A stretch of DNA of 13,005 nt from Gemmatimonadota bacterium. GTDB lineage: Bacteria; Gemmatimonadota; Gemmatimonadetes; Gemmatimonadales; GWC2-71-9. The position numbers were made by a program, and so were the translations under genes. The DNA lies in NCBI GenBank assembly GCA_003221985.1, contig QHUQ01000215.1:1-13005 (forward strand). The letters are read 5' to 3'. Below, piece after piece: positions 1-7,175 of this stretch. The notes beneath the pieces were generated by a model. It searched no databases, was not told where the DNA came from, and saw only the letters and a list, made by a program, of their open reading frames with translations. Every line of letters starts with the position of its first letter. The stretch's first letter is position 1.

Positions 1-1
1 G

Positions 2-1258
2 CATCCGACTCCATACTGGCAGCCGAAATGGACGCCGAAGAAGAGAATCAATTTGCATGAGGCTGTCGAGGAGACCGGTATCCTGCTGAGGGAATCAGTG
101 AATCTACGACTGCGTGCCGATGTGCCGGTCGGCGTCCTCCTGTCCGGAGGAATCGACAGTGGCCTTATTGCCTCTTTCGCGGCGAGGCAGACGGGGACGA
201 AGTGCAAGACGTTTTCCGTGGGATTCGAAGATGCGCTGCTCGACGAGCGGCAGCTTGCGCGGGCGGTCGCTCAACGATATGCGACTGATCATCACGAGGT
301 GCTTCTGAGTCCGGACGTTTCCGGGCTCATTCCAAAGATTGCGTGGCACTACGACCAGCCCTTCGCGGACGCCTCTGCTGTCCCAACATTCGCCGTGGCG
401 GAGTACGCGAGACGACATGTTAAAGTCGTCCTTACCGGTGACGGCGGTGATGAGTCGTTTGCCGGCTATCGCCGCGATCTCAGCGCCGCGCTCTTGGCGG
501 TACTGACTCGCCTCGCCGGTGAGCGAGTTCTGACCCGAACCTCCCGGATCCTCCGACAGCTGCTGCCGGCTCCTCGCGCCCATCGCGACCCCTATGCGCT
601 CGGCTACCGTTTCATCCGGGGCATGTCCGCTGGCGAGATCGCGAGGATGGTCGTTTGGTCGAGCGATGGCTTCTCAGACGAAGAACGAGCGCTCTTGGGC
701 CAGGCCCCGGGGCCGCATCGAGAAGAATCGGGAGCGTTCGAATCGTTGCAGACTTCGGTCTGCGGGCTGGGTTTGCTCGATCGGACGCTTGCCCTCGACC
801 TGCTGTGGATCCTGCCGTATGACCTCCTAGTCAAGATGGACATCGCCACGATGGCGCATGGGCTCGAGGCCCGATCACCTTTCCTCGACCAAGAGTTGGT
901 CCAGTGGGCGGCGGGACTGCCTGAAAGCGTTCGATTGGGAGGGACACAGACCAAGCCGATCCTTCGTCGCCTCGCACAGCCGTATTTGCCCAAAGTCGTC
1001 AGCCGAGGGCCAAAGAAGGGATTCGAAGTTCCCTTGTATCGCTGGGTGAGTCGGGATCTCAAAGAATTCCGCGATGACCTTGTCCTATCGCCGAACGGTT
1101 TACTGGCCAGCATGTTCGATCGTGCTCGACTCGAGCGGATGCTGCGAGGTCCAGTTCGCGGAAGTCGAGTGCGATGGGCGCAGCTCAGCTGGATTCTTAT
1201 AATGCTTGCGGCTTGGGACCGTTATGCTGCGCGGCCGGGAACTGGAGTTTCGTCTTGA
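2..1258 (+). CDS. asnB: Asparagine synthase-type amidotransferase, synthetase domain (5' partial)
   Basis: Glutamine-dependent amidotransferase of the asparagine synthase B family. The frame is open from base 2 with family-like sequence before the first in-frame TTG (base 53), including YWQPKWTPKK, so the gene is cut by the window edge rather than starting at 53. Only the C-terminal ATP-pyrophosphatase domain is visible, about 418 codons against about 600-650 for the whole family. The missing part should be the N-terminal Cys-type glutaminase. The PP-loop SGGIDSG lies at bases 143-163 and the family motif GDGGDE at 437-454. A later segment, KMDIATMAHGLEARSPFLD, is also typical. In surface-polysaccharide loci such proteins (for example WbpS in Pseudomonas) are thought to amidate uronic acids; a housekeeping Asn synthase role is less likely in this setting. 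Its TGA stop overlaps the TTG start of the next gene, implying coupling. Family assignment is secure; the substrate is inferred. Confidence 0.93.
   Translation, partial: HPTPYWQPKWTPKKRINLHEAVEETGILLRESVNLRLRADVPVGVLLSGGIDSGLIASFAARQTGTKCKTFSVGFEDALLDERQLARAVAQRYATDHHEVLLSPDVSGLIPKIAWHYDQPFADASAVPTFAVAEYARRHVKVVLTGDGGDESFAGYRRDLSAALLAVLTRLAGERVLTRTSRILRQLLPAPRAHRDPYALGYRFIRGMSAGEIARMVVWSSDGFSDEERALLGQAPGPHREESGAFESLQTSVCGLGLLDRTLALDLLWILPYDLLVKMDIATMAHGLEARSPFLDQELVQWAAGLPESVRLGGTQTKPILRRLAQPYLPKVVSRGPKKGFEVPLYRWVSRDLKEFRDDLVLSPNGLLASMFDRARLERMLRGPVRGSRVRWAQLSWILIMLAAWDRYAARPGTGVSS
1244..1247 (+). promoter_or_regulatory. Ribosome binding site of the GT4 gene
   Basis: GGAG ends seven bases before the TTG at 1255. 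This decides the start: the frame is open further upstream, with an ATG at 1174, but that would overlap the amidotransferase by 85 bases and add a non-conserved leader, whereas TTG 1255 opens directly on the family-typical MRIALVLND strand. Confidence 0.65.
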
Positions 1259-2418
1259 GAATTGCTCTCGTTCTCAACGACGACTTCTCGACGTGGCAGT
1301 TCCGTAAGGGATTGATCGCGACTCTTTGTAGGGGCGGCCACACGGTTTTCGCCTACACCCCATCCGGGCCATGGGTCAGGCGGCTCGAGGAGATCGGCGC
1401 CATTCACAGAGCCATTCCCCTCTATCGGTTCGTGAGTCCTCTTCGTGACTTGCTTCTTTTCTGGGTACTCTGCCGGTGGTTTTCAAGAGATCGCGTGGAT
1501 CTTGTCCACAATATGACCGTCAAGCCGACCATATACGGTGCCTTCGCGGCGCGATTGATGGGCGTGCGCCGTGTCGTGGCGCTTGTGTCCGGTGTGGGCC
1601 TTCCGTTCCTCGATGGCGGCGGGTTCGAGCGACGTGTGCTCCGTGTGACCGTCGTCGGGCTCTATCGGACCGCGCTTGGCCTTACCGATCGTGTGTGGTT
1701 CCAGAATCCTGATGACCTGGAATTTTTCGTCGCGGCCCGTCTGCTAAAGGCGGAGAAGGCGCTCCTCATCAGAAGTGGTGGCGTCAACGTCGAAGAATTC
1801 AGCGAGGCGGCAGTTGATCAGAGCGCGGTTCACAAACTTCGCGCAGAGTTGAGGCTCGAAGGAGACGGACCGATCGTGGTGATGATCGTGGCACGGTTGA
1901 TTTGGAGCAAGGGCGTCAAGGACTTCGTCGAAGCTGCGAAAGTCTTAGCACAGCGGCTCTCCAACGCACGGCTCTTCCTGTTCGGGCCATACGATCACGG
2001 CCATCCGGACGAAATTCCGCCCGGCTATCTCGAAGCCCTCGAGAGCGAGAATTTTCGCGCAATTATCGACTTCAGAACAGACATCAAGGAGATACTCAGC
2101 CTTGCCGACGTCGTCGTACTGCCGTCTTATTTTGGTGAGGGCGTGCCGCGTGTCCTGCTCGAGGCCTTAGCGATGAGTAAGCCGATCGTTACTACGGACA
2201 ACCCTGGCTGTCGCGAAGTTGTCGAACACGGCCGAAACGGCTATCTGGTTCCCATCAAGGACCCGGGATCTCTCGCTGGAGCGATCGCGGATTTGAGCGA
2301 CAGCGAGACAAAGCGTGTTCGGTTCGGTCGGCGGTCGCGGGCGAAGGCGGAGACTGAGTTCGACGAGCGATTGATCGTCGAACGGATCGTCCGGGAGCTG
2401 TACGGACTCGGCTGCTGA
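1255..2418 (+). CDS. Glycosyltransferase family 4 (GT-B fold)
   Basis: Retaining GT4 glycosyltransferase (387 aa), expected to transfer a sugar from a nucleotide donor to a lipid-linked intermediate at the cytoplasmic face of the membrane. The N-terminal Rossmann half begins MRIALVLND and continues through a conserved core (residues 82-116, with VDLVHNMTVKPTIYG and VSGVGLPF). This region resembles the WbpH/CapM/PglA-like branch. The C-terminal half holds VARLIWSKG (212-220) and the donor-binding EX7E motif E295-E303 in FGEGVPRVLLEA. TTDNPGCREVVEHGRNGYLVP-like sequence follows, a GT4 hallmark. Length is normal for the family. The TTG start is supported by GGAG and by a four-base TTGA overlap with the upstream stop. 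Its own TGA overlaps the deacetylase ATG by one base. Donor and linkage cannot be told from sequence. Confidence 0.93.
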   Translation: MRIALVLNDDFSTWQFRKGLIATLCRGGHTVFAYTPSGPWVRRLEEIGAIHRAIPLYRFVSPLRDLLLFWVLCRWFSRDRVDLVHNMTVKPTIYGAFAARLMGVRRVVALVSGVGLPFLDGGGFERRVLRVTVVGLYRTALGLTDRVWFQNPDDLEFFVAARLLKAEKALLIRSGGVNVEEFSEAAVDQSAVHKLRAELRLEGDGPIVVMIVARLIWSKGVKDFVEAAKVLAQRLSNARLFLFGPYDHGHPDEIPPGYLEALESENFRAIIDFRTDIKEILSLADVVVLPSYFGEGVPRVLLEALAMSKPIVTTDNPGCREVVEHGRNGYLVPIKDPGSLAGAIADLSDSETKRVRFGRRSRAKAETEFDERLIVERIVRELYGLGC

Positions 2419-3287
2419 TGCGGGTGCCGCAGCGAGCCCACAACCTGCTGAGCTTCGACATCGAGGGTTTCATCGAGTCGTCTCTCGAATCAATGCGTGT
2501 TCCTGGGAGGTATATCTCCGCGGAGCTGGAGGCGTGTGAAATTGAAGGGAACACGGCGAAGATCCTGGAGGTGCTTGCCGATTCCAATCAGAAGGCGACT
2601 TTCTTCATTCTTGGTCGCATCGCGAGGGACCAAAGCGCCCTGGTGAGGCGGATCAGTGAAGCAGGGCACGAGATTGGTTGCCATAGCTACTATCACAGGC
2701 GACTGTACCATTTGAGCTTCGCAGAGGTGCAGGCGGCCGTCCAGGACGGCAAGAAGCGTCTGGAGGATGTATGCGGAAGGCAGGTGTACGGCTTCAGAGC
2801 ACCAGATTTCTCTATCGTTAAGTCAAATCTGTGGGTGCTTGACGTACTCCTTGACGCCGGATATCGGTACGACTCGAGCATTGTACCGACGTCACTCCAC
2901 GATGTGTACGGGATCTGCGATTTCGCGCTGGAGCCTGTGCGCCTTCCTAATGGACTGGTCGAGGTGCCGCTCTCCGCGATTCGGATCTGGAGCTGGAGGC
3001 TGCCGTTCGGTGGAGGCGGCTATCTGCGCCTCTACCCGCTCGTTTTGACTCGGGCGTTCTTCTGGTGGGCCAACCGACAAGGCCTGCCAGGTGTCGTGTA
3101 TGTGCATCCGGCCGAGATTGGCGGGGTCGTGCCAGCAATCTCAGAGATTGGATGGCTCCGACGATTTCGGACGCACACAGGCGTAACGACGGCCCGGGAG
3201 AAATTGCGATCGCTTCTTCGGCGCCTCCCATTTACGCGAATTATTGACTATCTGGTCGAGCGGGAGATGGTGAGCGTCCGGCTGTGA
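2418..3287 (+). CDS. Polysaccharide deacetylase, NodB fold, exosortase-locus (DUF3473-like) type
   Basis: Metal-dependent carbohydrate esterase 4 enzyme (289 aa), likely removing N-acetyl groups from the growing or exported glycan. NodB motifs are in order. The catalytic-base motif is SFDIE (12-16, D14), with DxE replacing the usual DD as in deacetylases of PEP-CTERM/XrtA exopolysaccharide loci. Next come TFFILG (61-66), the metal-binding HSYYH (H89, H93), RAPDFS (127-132), YDSS (151-154) and YVHPAE with H230. The tail beyond H230 (WLRRFRTHTGVTTAREKL) resembles the DUF3473 extension of that subgroup. There is no signal peptide, also typical of it. ATG 2418 overlaps the preceding TGA; the nearest GGGAG (2393-2397) is 20 bases away, so translation probably depends on coupling. 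The GTGA overlap at its end couples it to the methyltransferase. Function class is secure; the acetylated substrate is unknown. Confidence 0.92.
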   Translation: MRVPQRAHNLLSFDIEGFIESSLESMRVPGRYISAELEACEIEGNTAKILEVLADSNQKATFFILGRIARDQSALVRRISEAGHEIGCHSYYHRRLYHLSFAEVQAAVQDGKKRLEDVCGRQVYGFRAPDFSIVKSNLWVLDVLLDAGYRYDSSIVPTSLHDVYGICDFALEPVRLPNGLVEVPLSAIRIWSWRLPFGGGGYLRLYPLVLTRAFFWWANRQGLPGVVYVHPAEIGGVVPAISEIGWLRRFRTHTGVTTAREKLRSLLRRLPFTRIIDYLVEREMVSVRL

Positions 3288-3970
3288 AGGCAGGTGAGAA
3301 TCAGGCTGAGCGCGTGCAGAAGCTGTTCGCGGAGCACGCGCGGGCGTGGGACGCTCTGTACGATGGACGACGGGGACCCATCGCTCGCTTGCTCAACCGA
3401 CATTTCAGGCGGGACATCTACGAACGGTACGAGTTGACATTCGCCGAGCTCGGTGCGGATCTCCAGTCCAGTACTGTTCTCGACGTCGGATGCGGTACTG
3501 GGGTTTACTGCGTCGAGGCCGCGAGGCGGGGCGCTACCAAGGTTACTGGTATAGATATCTCACCCGTAATGATCGCCAGAGCTCAAGCGCGAGCGGCAGC
3601 ATACGGCTTTGATGACAGATCCGAGTTTGTGTGCTCGGAGTTCCCGTCCAAAATATTGGCGGGACGGCAATTCCAGTTCGCCATCGTTATGGGAGTCATG
3701 GACTACGTCGCGGAGCCGAGTCTGTTCTTGGCAGAGTTGCGGCGAGTAGTGACGGGACGAGCTGTTTTGTCTTTTCCCGGACGGCATTGGTTTAGAGAGC
3801 GACTCCGACGGCATCGGTACAGGGTTCTTGGGCGCTGCGCTGTCTACGGATATGACGAGAGGGAAATCCGAGCTGCATGCCTGAGCGCGGGGTTCGGGGG
3901 AGTCACGATTCGACGTCTCGACCACTCGGGTATTTGCTACATAACGACTGCCTATTCGTTTCTACAGTAG
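3284..3970 (+). CDS. Class I SAM-dependent methyltransferase
   Basis: Cytoplasmic SAM-dependent methyltransferase of the seven-strand class I fold (228 aa). Motif I is VLDVGCGTG (65-73), and the acidic residue after strand 2 is D91 in VTGIDISPVM. FAIVMGVMDYVAEP supplies the motif IV/post-motif region. The C-terminal half (FPGRHWFRERLRRHRYRV, then YGYDEREI) is basic and may recognise a sugar or glycolipid acceptor; this is a guess. The GTG start at 3284 overlaps the deacetylase TGA in a GTGA junction. GGGAG lies 17 bases upstream (3262-3266), rather far, so coupling again seems important. The position between deacetylase and sugar transferase suggests it methylates a glycan component (O- or N-methyl). 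It could also be another small-molecule methyltransferase, since motif I does not define the substrate. Confidence 0.88.
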   Translation: MKAGENQAERVQKLFAEHARAWDALYDGRRGPIARLLNRHFRRDIYERYELTFAELGADLQSSTVLDVGCGTGVYCVEAARRGATKVTGIDISPVMIARAQARAAAYGFDDRSEFVCSEFPSKILAGRQFQFAIVMGVMDYVAEPSLFLAELRRVVTGRAVLSFPGRHWFRERLRRHRYRVLGRCAVYGYDEREIRAACLSAGFGGVTIRRLDHSGICYITTAYSFLQ

Positions 3971-3980
3971 GCCAGGATGC

Positions 3981-4658
3981 ATGGAATCTCGGCGCAGCGG
4001 TGCGTATTCGATCGGCTTGGTGAAGCGTTGCTTTGACGTTGTGTTTGCGAGCTTGGCGTGTCTCGTGCTGAGCCCGCTGTTGGTGATCGTGGCTCTCCTG
4101 ATTAGGATCGGTGACGGCGGCCCGGTCTTCTATCGAGGAATCAGGGTGGGCCTCAACGGGAGGCCATTCCGAATCTTCAAGTACCGAACGATGGTGGTCG
4201 AGGCGGAATCGATCGGCGGCTCGTCTACCGCTGATGGTGATCCGCGGATCACGCGGGTCGGCCGCGTCTTGCGGAGGTACAAGATCGACGAACTGCCGCA
4301 ACTGCTCAACGTGCTCCTGGGCGAGATGAGTCTCGTCGGTCCGCGACCCCAGGTACCATGGGCCGTAAACCTTTATTCCGACGGTGAGCGTGCACTGCTC
4401 GCTGTTCGGCCGGGCATGACCGATTACGCGTCGATCTTGTTTCGGGACGAGGGCGCCCTGTTGAAGGGGGTGGACGATACGGACCGCACGTATCTCGAGC
4501 GAATCGCGCCGGAGAAGATGCGACTGGGCCTTGAATATGTGCAGCACCGATCGCTATGGGCGGATACGAAGATTATCCTGGCGACGCTCGGGGCAGTGGC
4601 TGGCGTGGATTCGAGGCGATGCCTCAACTTCGCTCGGGGAGACCGTGAATGCGGGTAG
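3981..4658 (+). CDS. Undecaprenyl-phosphate sugar phosphotransferase (monotopic phosphoglycosyl transferase)
   Basis: Bacterial sugar transferase domain protein (225 aa) that moves a sugar-1-phosphate from a nucleotide sugar to undecaprenyl phosphate, starting each repeat unit at the inner membrane. It is the short PglC-like form with one hydrophobic, probably re-entrant helix (about 19-42) and no WbaP/WcaJ-type N-terminal membrane domain. Hallmarks are LVKRCFD (13-19), FKYRTM (66-71), the catalytic Asp-Glu pair D103-E104 in KIDELPQLLN, and MSLVGPRP (116-123). The segment after RPG is unusual: RPGMTDYASILFRDEG (143-158) in place of the common RPGITGxxQVxGR. This suggests a separate subgroup and possibly a different donor. 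The start at ATG 3981 is ten bases after the previous stop with a weak AGG; TTG 4017 or GTG 4020, just before KRCFD, are alternatives. The last ten bases overlap the TylF-like gene. Confidence 0.93.
   Translation: MESRRSGAYSIGLVKRCFDVVFASLACLVLSPLLVIVALLIRIGDGGPVFYRGIRVGLNGRPFRIFKYRTMVVEAESIGGSSTADGDPRITRVGRVLRRYKIDELPQLLNVLLGEMSLVGPRPQVPWAVNLYSDGERALLAVRPGMTDYASILFRDEGALLKGVDDTDRTYLERIAPEKMRLGLEYVQHRSLWADTKIILATLGAVAGVDSRRCLNFARGDRECG
4636..4641 (+). promoter_or_regulatory. Ribosome binding site of the TylF-like gene
   Basis: GGGGAG inside the end of the sugar transferase gene, seven bases before ATG 4649. It supports a start that overlaps the upstream gene by ten bases. Confidence 0.65.
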
Positions 4659-5395
4659 GACGGAACGTTTATCGTACGGAAGTTGAGCAAGACGTCGGTC
4701 GTAGAATCGAGGGCATATTCCTCGCTTGCTCCGAAAGCATAGAGACCCGGCTCGAGAACTTTCCGAAGTATGCGCGACGACAGTACCTGAAGCGCTTTCT
4801 CGCCATGTACGAAATCTTCAAGCTCGTTCTTCCTGTCAAGGGGTCTGTGATCGAATGCGGGGTATATCACGGCTTTGGCGTCATGGCGTGGGCCAAGCTC
4901 AGCGCAATCTTGGAACCAGAGAACCTCACGAGGCGAATTTACGGGTTCGATACTTTCGACGGGTTTCCGGCGGTCGGAGAGAATGATCGAGGTATGGCCG
5001 GCACGGCAGCTGTCGGTGACCTGCGGTCTGACTCGTACGAAGAACTGTTGAAGCTAATCGAGGCCTTCGATCGAGATCGCTTCCTTGGTCACATCCCGAA
5101 GGTGGAATTGATCCGAGGCGAGATGTCGAAAACGATACCGGGCTTCGTCAGCGACCACCGACACCTCGTCGTCAGCCTGCTGTTTTTGGACTGCGACCTC
5201 TACGAGCCCACGAAGGCTGCCATCGAGGCGTTCGTGCCAAGGATGCCCAAGGGCGCTGTGATCGCCTTCGATGAGCTCGACAACCCATTGTGGCCCGGGG
5301 AGACGCTTGCCCTCCTGGAAACTGTCGGACTGAACCGATTCCGGTTGACACGGCTCGAGTGGGATCCGTACATCGCCTTCGCGCAGATCGAGTAG
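4649..5395 (+). CDS. TylF/MycF-like O-methyltransferase
   Basis: SAM- and metal-dependent methyltransferase related to the TylF/MycF (macrocin O-methyltransferase) family, whose characterised members methylate sugar hydroxyls (248 aa). Seen in order: the SAM-binding VIECGVYHGFG (67-77); YGFDTFDGFP (98-107), very characteristic of the family; the metal/acid segment FLDCDLYEPTKAAIE (179-193); and IAFDELDNPLWPGETLALLE (205-224), where the family usually has a DDY-type acidic pair. The FDEL...WPGET variant may mark a subgroup. About 60 N-terminal residues precede the Rossmann core, as in family members that use this region for oligomer and substrate contacts. The start is fixed by GGGGAG. In this operon the likely target is a hydroxyl of a nucleotide sugar or glycan residue. 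The fold assignment is firm; the acceptor is inferred. Confidence 0.9.
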   Translation: MRVGRNVYRTEVEQDVGRRIEGIFLACSESIETRLENFPKYARRQYLKRFLAMYEIFKLVLPVKGSVIECGVYHGFGVMAWAKLSAILEPENLTRRIYGFDTFDGFPAVGENDRGMAGTAAVGDLRSDSYEELLKLIEAFDRDRFLGHIPKVELIRGEMSKTIPGFVSDHRHLVVSLLFLDCDLYEPTKAAIEAFVPRMPKGAVIAFDELDNPLWPGETLALLETVGLNRFRLTRLEWDPYIAFAQIE

Positions 5396-5417
5396 GACGA
5401 GGGCGAGCCACGAAGCC

Positions 5418-6251
5418 ATGGAGCGAACGCTGACGCTGAACGAGCAGTGTCGGGATCTGTCTGCCCGCATCCGTCGACATGTGGTGATGATGACCCACCG
5501 CGCGCAGAGTGCCCACGTCGGGACCTCGCTGTCGACGGTAGAGCTGCTAGCGGTTCTGTACGCCTGTGTCCTCAGGGTCGACCCAAAGCGCCCGGCTTGG
5601 CACGAGCGCGATCGCCTGATCCTGAGCAAGGGCCACGGGTGTGCGGCGCTCTACGCGGTCTTGGCTGAGGTCGGCTTCATGCCGGTATCGTGGCTCGAGC
5701 GGTTCTACCTGGATGGGTCCCGCCTGGCCGGACACGTTACGCATACAGGTGTTCCCGGGGTGGAAGCTTCGACTGGAGCGTTGGGGCACGGGCTGTCCTT
5801 AGCGTGTGGTATGGCGCTGGCCGCGCGCCGGAACCGCCAGAACCACCGCGTCTTTGTTGTGCTGAGCGATGGCGAATGTGATGAAGGCGCCACGTGGGAG
5901 GCTGCCCTATTCGCCCCTCATCACCAGCTCGACAACCTCGTCGCCATCATCGATTACAACAAGATGCAGAGCCTTGGTTCGGTGGCCGAGGTGCTGGACC
6001 TGGAGCCTCTTGTCGCGAAGTGGGAAGCCTTCCGGTGGGCCGTTCGGGAAGTCGATGGTCATGATGTCAGCGCGCTGATTCAAACCCTGACCAACCTTCC
6101 GTTCGTGCCCGGCCGACCTAGTTGCGTGGTCGCCCACACGGTAAAGGGCAAAGGGATCAGCTTCATGGAGCAACAGCTGTTGTGGCATTACCGTTCCCCC
6201 GACGCAGGTGAACTTGACCGGGCATTGCGCGAGCTCGACAGGCCAGGATGA
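5418..6251 (+). CDS. Transketolase-like enzyme, N-terminal (TPP-binding) subunit
   Basis: First half of a split thiamine-diphosphate transketolase (277 aa; single-chain transketolases are about 650 aa). It carries the pyrophosphate-binding domain. Recognisable are SAHVGTSLSTVELLAVLY (31-48, H33), RLILSKGHG (66-74, H73), GVEASTGALGHGLS (114-127), and the Mg-TPP motif from SDGE (150-153) to N181 in DYNKMQSLG. VVAHTVKGKGISFME (237-251) is near the C-terminus. All expected cofactor positions look intact, with SDG in place of the more usual GDG and GHG in place of GQG. It should transfer a two-carbon ketol unit only together with the next gene's product. The four-base ATGA overlap supports stoichiometric expression of both halves. 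A stand-alone transketolase pair inside a polysaccharide operon suggests sugar-precursor synthesis rather than the pentose phosphate pathway. The start is ATG 5418; no strong Shine-Dalgarno sequence is seen (GAAG or GAGGG at poor spacing). Confidence 0.93.
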   Translation: MERTLTLNEQCRDLSARIRRHVVMMTHRAQSAHVGTSLSTVELLAVLYACVLRVDPKRPAWHERDRLILSKGHGCAALYAVLAEVGFMPVSWLERFYLDGSRLAGHVTHTGVPGVEASTGALGHGLSLACGMALAARRNRQNHRVFVVLSDGECDEGATWEAALFAPHHQLDNLVAIIDYNKMQSLGSVAEVLDLEPLVAKWEAFRWAVREVDGHDVSALIQTLTNLPFVPGRPSCVVAHTVKGKGISFMEQQLLWHYRSPDAGELDRALRELDRPG

Positions 6252-7174
6252 GATCTGCGTTCTTCGACACGTTGGTGCGGTTGGCGGAGGATGACGAACG
6301 AATCACCCTTGTGGTGGGCGACCTAGGGTTCGGCGTGATCGAACCGTTCGCTCGCAGATTTCCGGATCGATTCCTCAATGCCGGCGTCGCGGAGCAGAAC
6401 CTGACGGGCATTGCCGCTGGGATGGCGCTCAGTGGGAAGATCGTCTTCACCTATTCGATCGCCAATTTCCCCACCCTTCGATGCCTCGAGCAGATCCGCA
6501 ACGACGTTTGTTACCACGAGGCCAACGTCAAGATAGTGGCTGTGGGCGGCGGATTCGCCTACGGCCCTCTCGGCATGACCCATCACGCGACTGAGGATCT
6601 CGCCATCATGCGAGCTCTGCCAGGAATGATCGTCGTCGCTCCGGGGGATCCGGTCGAGGTGGAGGGAGCAACGAGAGCGATCGCAGCGCACGCGGGCCCC
6701 TGTTATCTACGGCTTGGTCGGGCCGGAGAACCCACCGTCCACCCGCCGGACCTCGTATTCAAGCTGGGTCGGGCCATCCGGGTGCGGGAAGGACACGACG
6801 TCACGCTCGTCGTCACCGGCGGACTACTGGCGACGGCGGTCGCCGCGTCGGATCGGCTGCGTCCGACAGGAATCAGCGTTCGAGTACTCAGCATGCACAC
6901 GACGAAGCCCGTAGACGATGCGGAGATCGTAGCGGCTGCGCAGGAAACGCGGGGGATCGTGACGCTCGAAGAGCACAGCGTGATCGGCGGTCTCGGCAGC
7001 GCGGTTGCTGAGATTCTTGCCGAGTCGCCGGAGGGCAAGGTCCCCTTCAAACGACTCGGGTTGCCCTCTGCCTTTGCGACGGAAATTGGGAGCCAGGACT
7101 ACCTCAGGAGGGCGTACCGCCTCTCGGAGGAGGCGGTCGCGGACTCGATCGAGCAGCTCTTGCGAGCTACTTAG
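6248..7174 (+). CDS. Transketolase-like enzyme, C-terminal (pyrimidine-binding) subunit
   Basis: Second half of the split transketolase (308 aa): pyrimidine-binding domain followed by the transketolase C-terminal domain. FLNAGVAEQNLTGIAAGMAL (42-61) contains the Glu (E49) that activates the TPP aminopyrimidine. GPLGMTHHATEDLAIMRALPG (107-127) is the family's T-H-H segment, and VVAPGDPVE follows. The C-terminal domain starts near residue 165 (GHDVTLVVTGG) and includes LSMHTTKPVD and the ISVxVLxM-type strand seen in transketolase and DXPS relatives. Its ATG overlaps the N-subunit TGA. Only a weak AGG adjoins the start, so translation probably depends on re-initiation. The aminotransferase starts one base after its stop, binding the three genes into one cassette. 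Enzyme class is secure. The ketose donor and the aldose or sugar-nucleotide acceptor are unknown. Confidence 0.93.
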   Translation: MRSAFFDTLVRLAEDDERITLVVGDLGFGVIEPFARRFPDRFLNAGVAEQNLTGIAAGMALSGKIVFTYSIANFPTLRCLEQIRNDVCYHEANVKIVAVGGGFAYGPLGMTHHATEDLAIMRALPGMIVVAPGDPVEVEGATRAIAAHAGPCYLRLGRAGEPTVHPPDLVFKLGRAIRVREGHDVTLVVTGGLLATAVAASDRLRPTGISVRVLSMHTTKPVDDAEIVAAAQETRGIVTLEEHSVIGGLGSAVAEILAESPEGKVPFKRLGLPSAFATEIGSQDYLRRAYRLSEEAVADSIEQLLRAT

Positions 7175-7175
7175 A

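Noticed and set aside
3903..4547. Minus-strand 214-codon open frame across the methyltransferase and sugar transferase genes.
   Set aside because: It spans two well-supported plus-strand genes and shows no domain or membrane pattern.
5418..7174. Frameshifted single transketolase gene instead of two subunits.
   Set aside because: Each half has its own start, the ATGA junction is exact, both halves end at domain boundaries, and split transketolases are a known arrangement.
7005..7175. 57-residue N-terminal extension of the aminotransferase frame.
   Set aside because: It lies wholly inside the transketolase C-subunit gene, is Arg/Ser-rich like an out-of-frame shadow, and family homology begins at ATG 7176.
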